Part shown: one piece after another, positions 5,935 through 6,069 of the stretch
Layout of the letters: every line of letters begins with the position of its first letter
Numbering within the stretch: the stretch's first letter is position 1
DNA from: Candidatus Aminicenantota bacterium
Lineage (GTDB): Bacteria; Acidobacteriota; Aminicenantia; UBA2199
Direction of reading: 5' to 3'
Assembly: GCA_020355945.1 (NCBI GenBank)
Contig: CP070627.1
Location: 1,915,579-1,921,647 of the forward strand
Length of the DNA: 6,069 nucleotides
Program-made: the position numbers and the translations under genes
Notes under the pieces: generated by a model
Databases searched by the model: none
The model's input: only the letters and a program-made list of their open reading frames with translations
Told to the model about the DNA's origin: nothing

Positions 5935-5993
5935 GAATAAGCCTCCCAATATTTAATTTGAGTAAGAATCAGGGTAAGTTGTTTTAATTTCAT
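5931..5993 (-). CDS. 20-codon upstream ORF overlapping the exported-protein start
   Basis: The ORF begins ATG at 5993 with a near-ideal TGGAGGT ribosome site (GGAGG, 6004-6000; 6-base spacing). It encodes 20 residues, MKLKQLTLILTQ through IKYWEAYS, and ends in TGA. That stop overlaps the downstream start as ATGA (5934-5931). The GGGAGG site of the downstream gene lies inside its TGG GAG GCT codons. This is a classical arrangement for translational coupling. The peptide has a basic start and a short hydrophobic stretch, and no run of one amino acid that would suggest attenuation. It is either a leader peptide or a small protein in its own right. The stronger-than-usual ribosome site makes chance less likely than for the 8-codon ORF before the porin. 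Confidence 0.5.
   Translation of the reverse strand: MKLKQLTLILTQIKYWEAYS
5942..5947 (-). promoter_or_regulatory. Ribosome-binding site fixing the start of the exported-protein gene
   Basis: GGGAGG on the minus strand, 7 bases before the ATG at 5934. It overlaps the region of the alternative TTG at 5949 and so excludes that codon as the natural start. The site is embedded in the 20-codon upstream ORF, so ribosomes translating that ORF would pass across it. Confidence 0.7.
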
Positions 5994-6013
5994 TTTTTAC
6001 CTCCATTTAATAA

Positions 6014-6043
6014 ATTTTAGCATAATTTATGGATTTTTGTTTA
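6014..6043 (-). promoter_or_regulatory. Possible extended -10 promoter ahead of the 20-codon ORF
   Basis: On the minus strand TGC-TAAAAT (6022-6014) resembles an extended -10 element. A weak -35-like TAAACA (6043-6038) lies 18 bases upstream of the hexamer. The start point would be near 6007, only a few bases before the GGAGG site, so the 5' leader would be very short. The DNA is extremely AT-rich here and the match is moderate; the true promoter could lie beyond the window edge. Confidence 0.28.
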
Positions 6044-6069
6044 AATTTTATAAAACTTTAACTTTTTTT

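Overview
The window looks like chromosomal DNA from a Gram-negative bacterium. It encodes an outer-membrane porin with a signal peptide, a periplasmic phosphate-binding-protein relative and a protein ending in a TonB C-terminal domain. Base composition is moderately AT-rich and intergenic stretches are strongly AT-rich. The mix of a kinase-like/TonB fusion, a porin plus small PstS-like pair and many scattered remnants would suit an Acidobacteriota/Aminicenantes-like or deltaproteobacterial-type genome. That placement is only an impression; no RNA gene or other phylogenetic marker fixes it.

Layout. Bases 1-464 hold part of a prolyl-tRNA synthetase gene of the archaeal/eukaryotic-like type. It enters from the left edge, and recognisable homology stops abruptly near base 356. 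Bases 357-777 contain no convincing full-size gene. They carry gene-remnant-like frames, a 45-codon small ORF with a strong ribosome-binding site, three tandem 9-bp TCTTCGTGT-type repeats, a good sigma70-like promoter, and an 8-codon upstream ORF whose stop overlaps the porin start. Bases 778-2478 (+) form a two-gene unit: an outer-membrane porin followed 21 bases later by a 144-residue exported PstS-like substrate-binding protein. This unit converges, with an 11-base gap, on two minus-strand genes. The first (4427-2490) encodes a pseudokinase, a transmembrane helix, a periplasmic coiled coil, a Pro/Thr/Lys-rich linker and a TonB C-terminal domain, with its own TTGAAA-N17-TATAGT promoter. The second (5934-4612) encodes an unrecognised exported protein with a coiled coil and a Gly/aromatic-rich C-terminal region that looks beta-stranded. 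It is preceded by a 20-codon upstream ORF overlapping it by ATGA.

How the genes may fit together. The porin and small binding protein are plausibly co-transcribed and act together at the outer membrane/periplasm, perhaps in anion (phosphate-like) handling or surface sensing. The kinase-like/TonB protein spans the inner membrane. It could carry a cytoplasmic signal, through a catalytically dead kinase fold, to a periplasmic TonB-like tip. No partner genes (exbB, exbD, a TonB-dependent receptor, pst transport genes) are visible here. The two most distinctive features are the pseudokinase-TonB fusion and the repeated arrangement of short leader ORFs overlapping the start codons of two exported-protein genes. 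No CRISPR array, rRNA, tRNA or intact mobile element was recognised.
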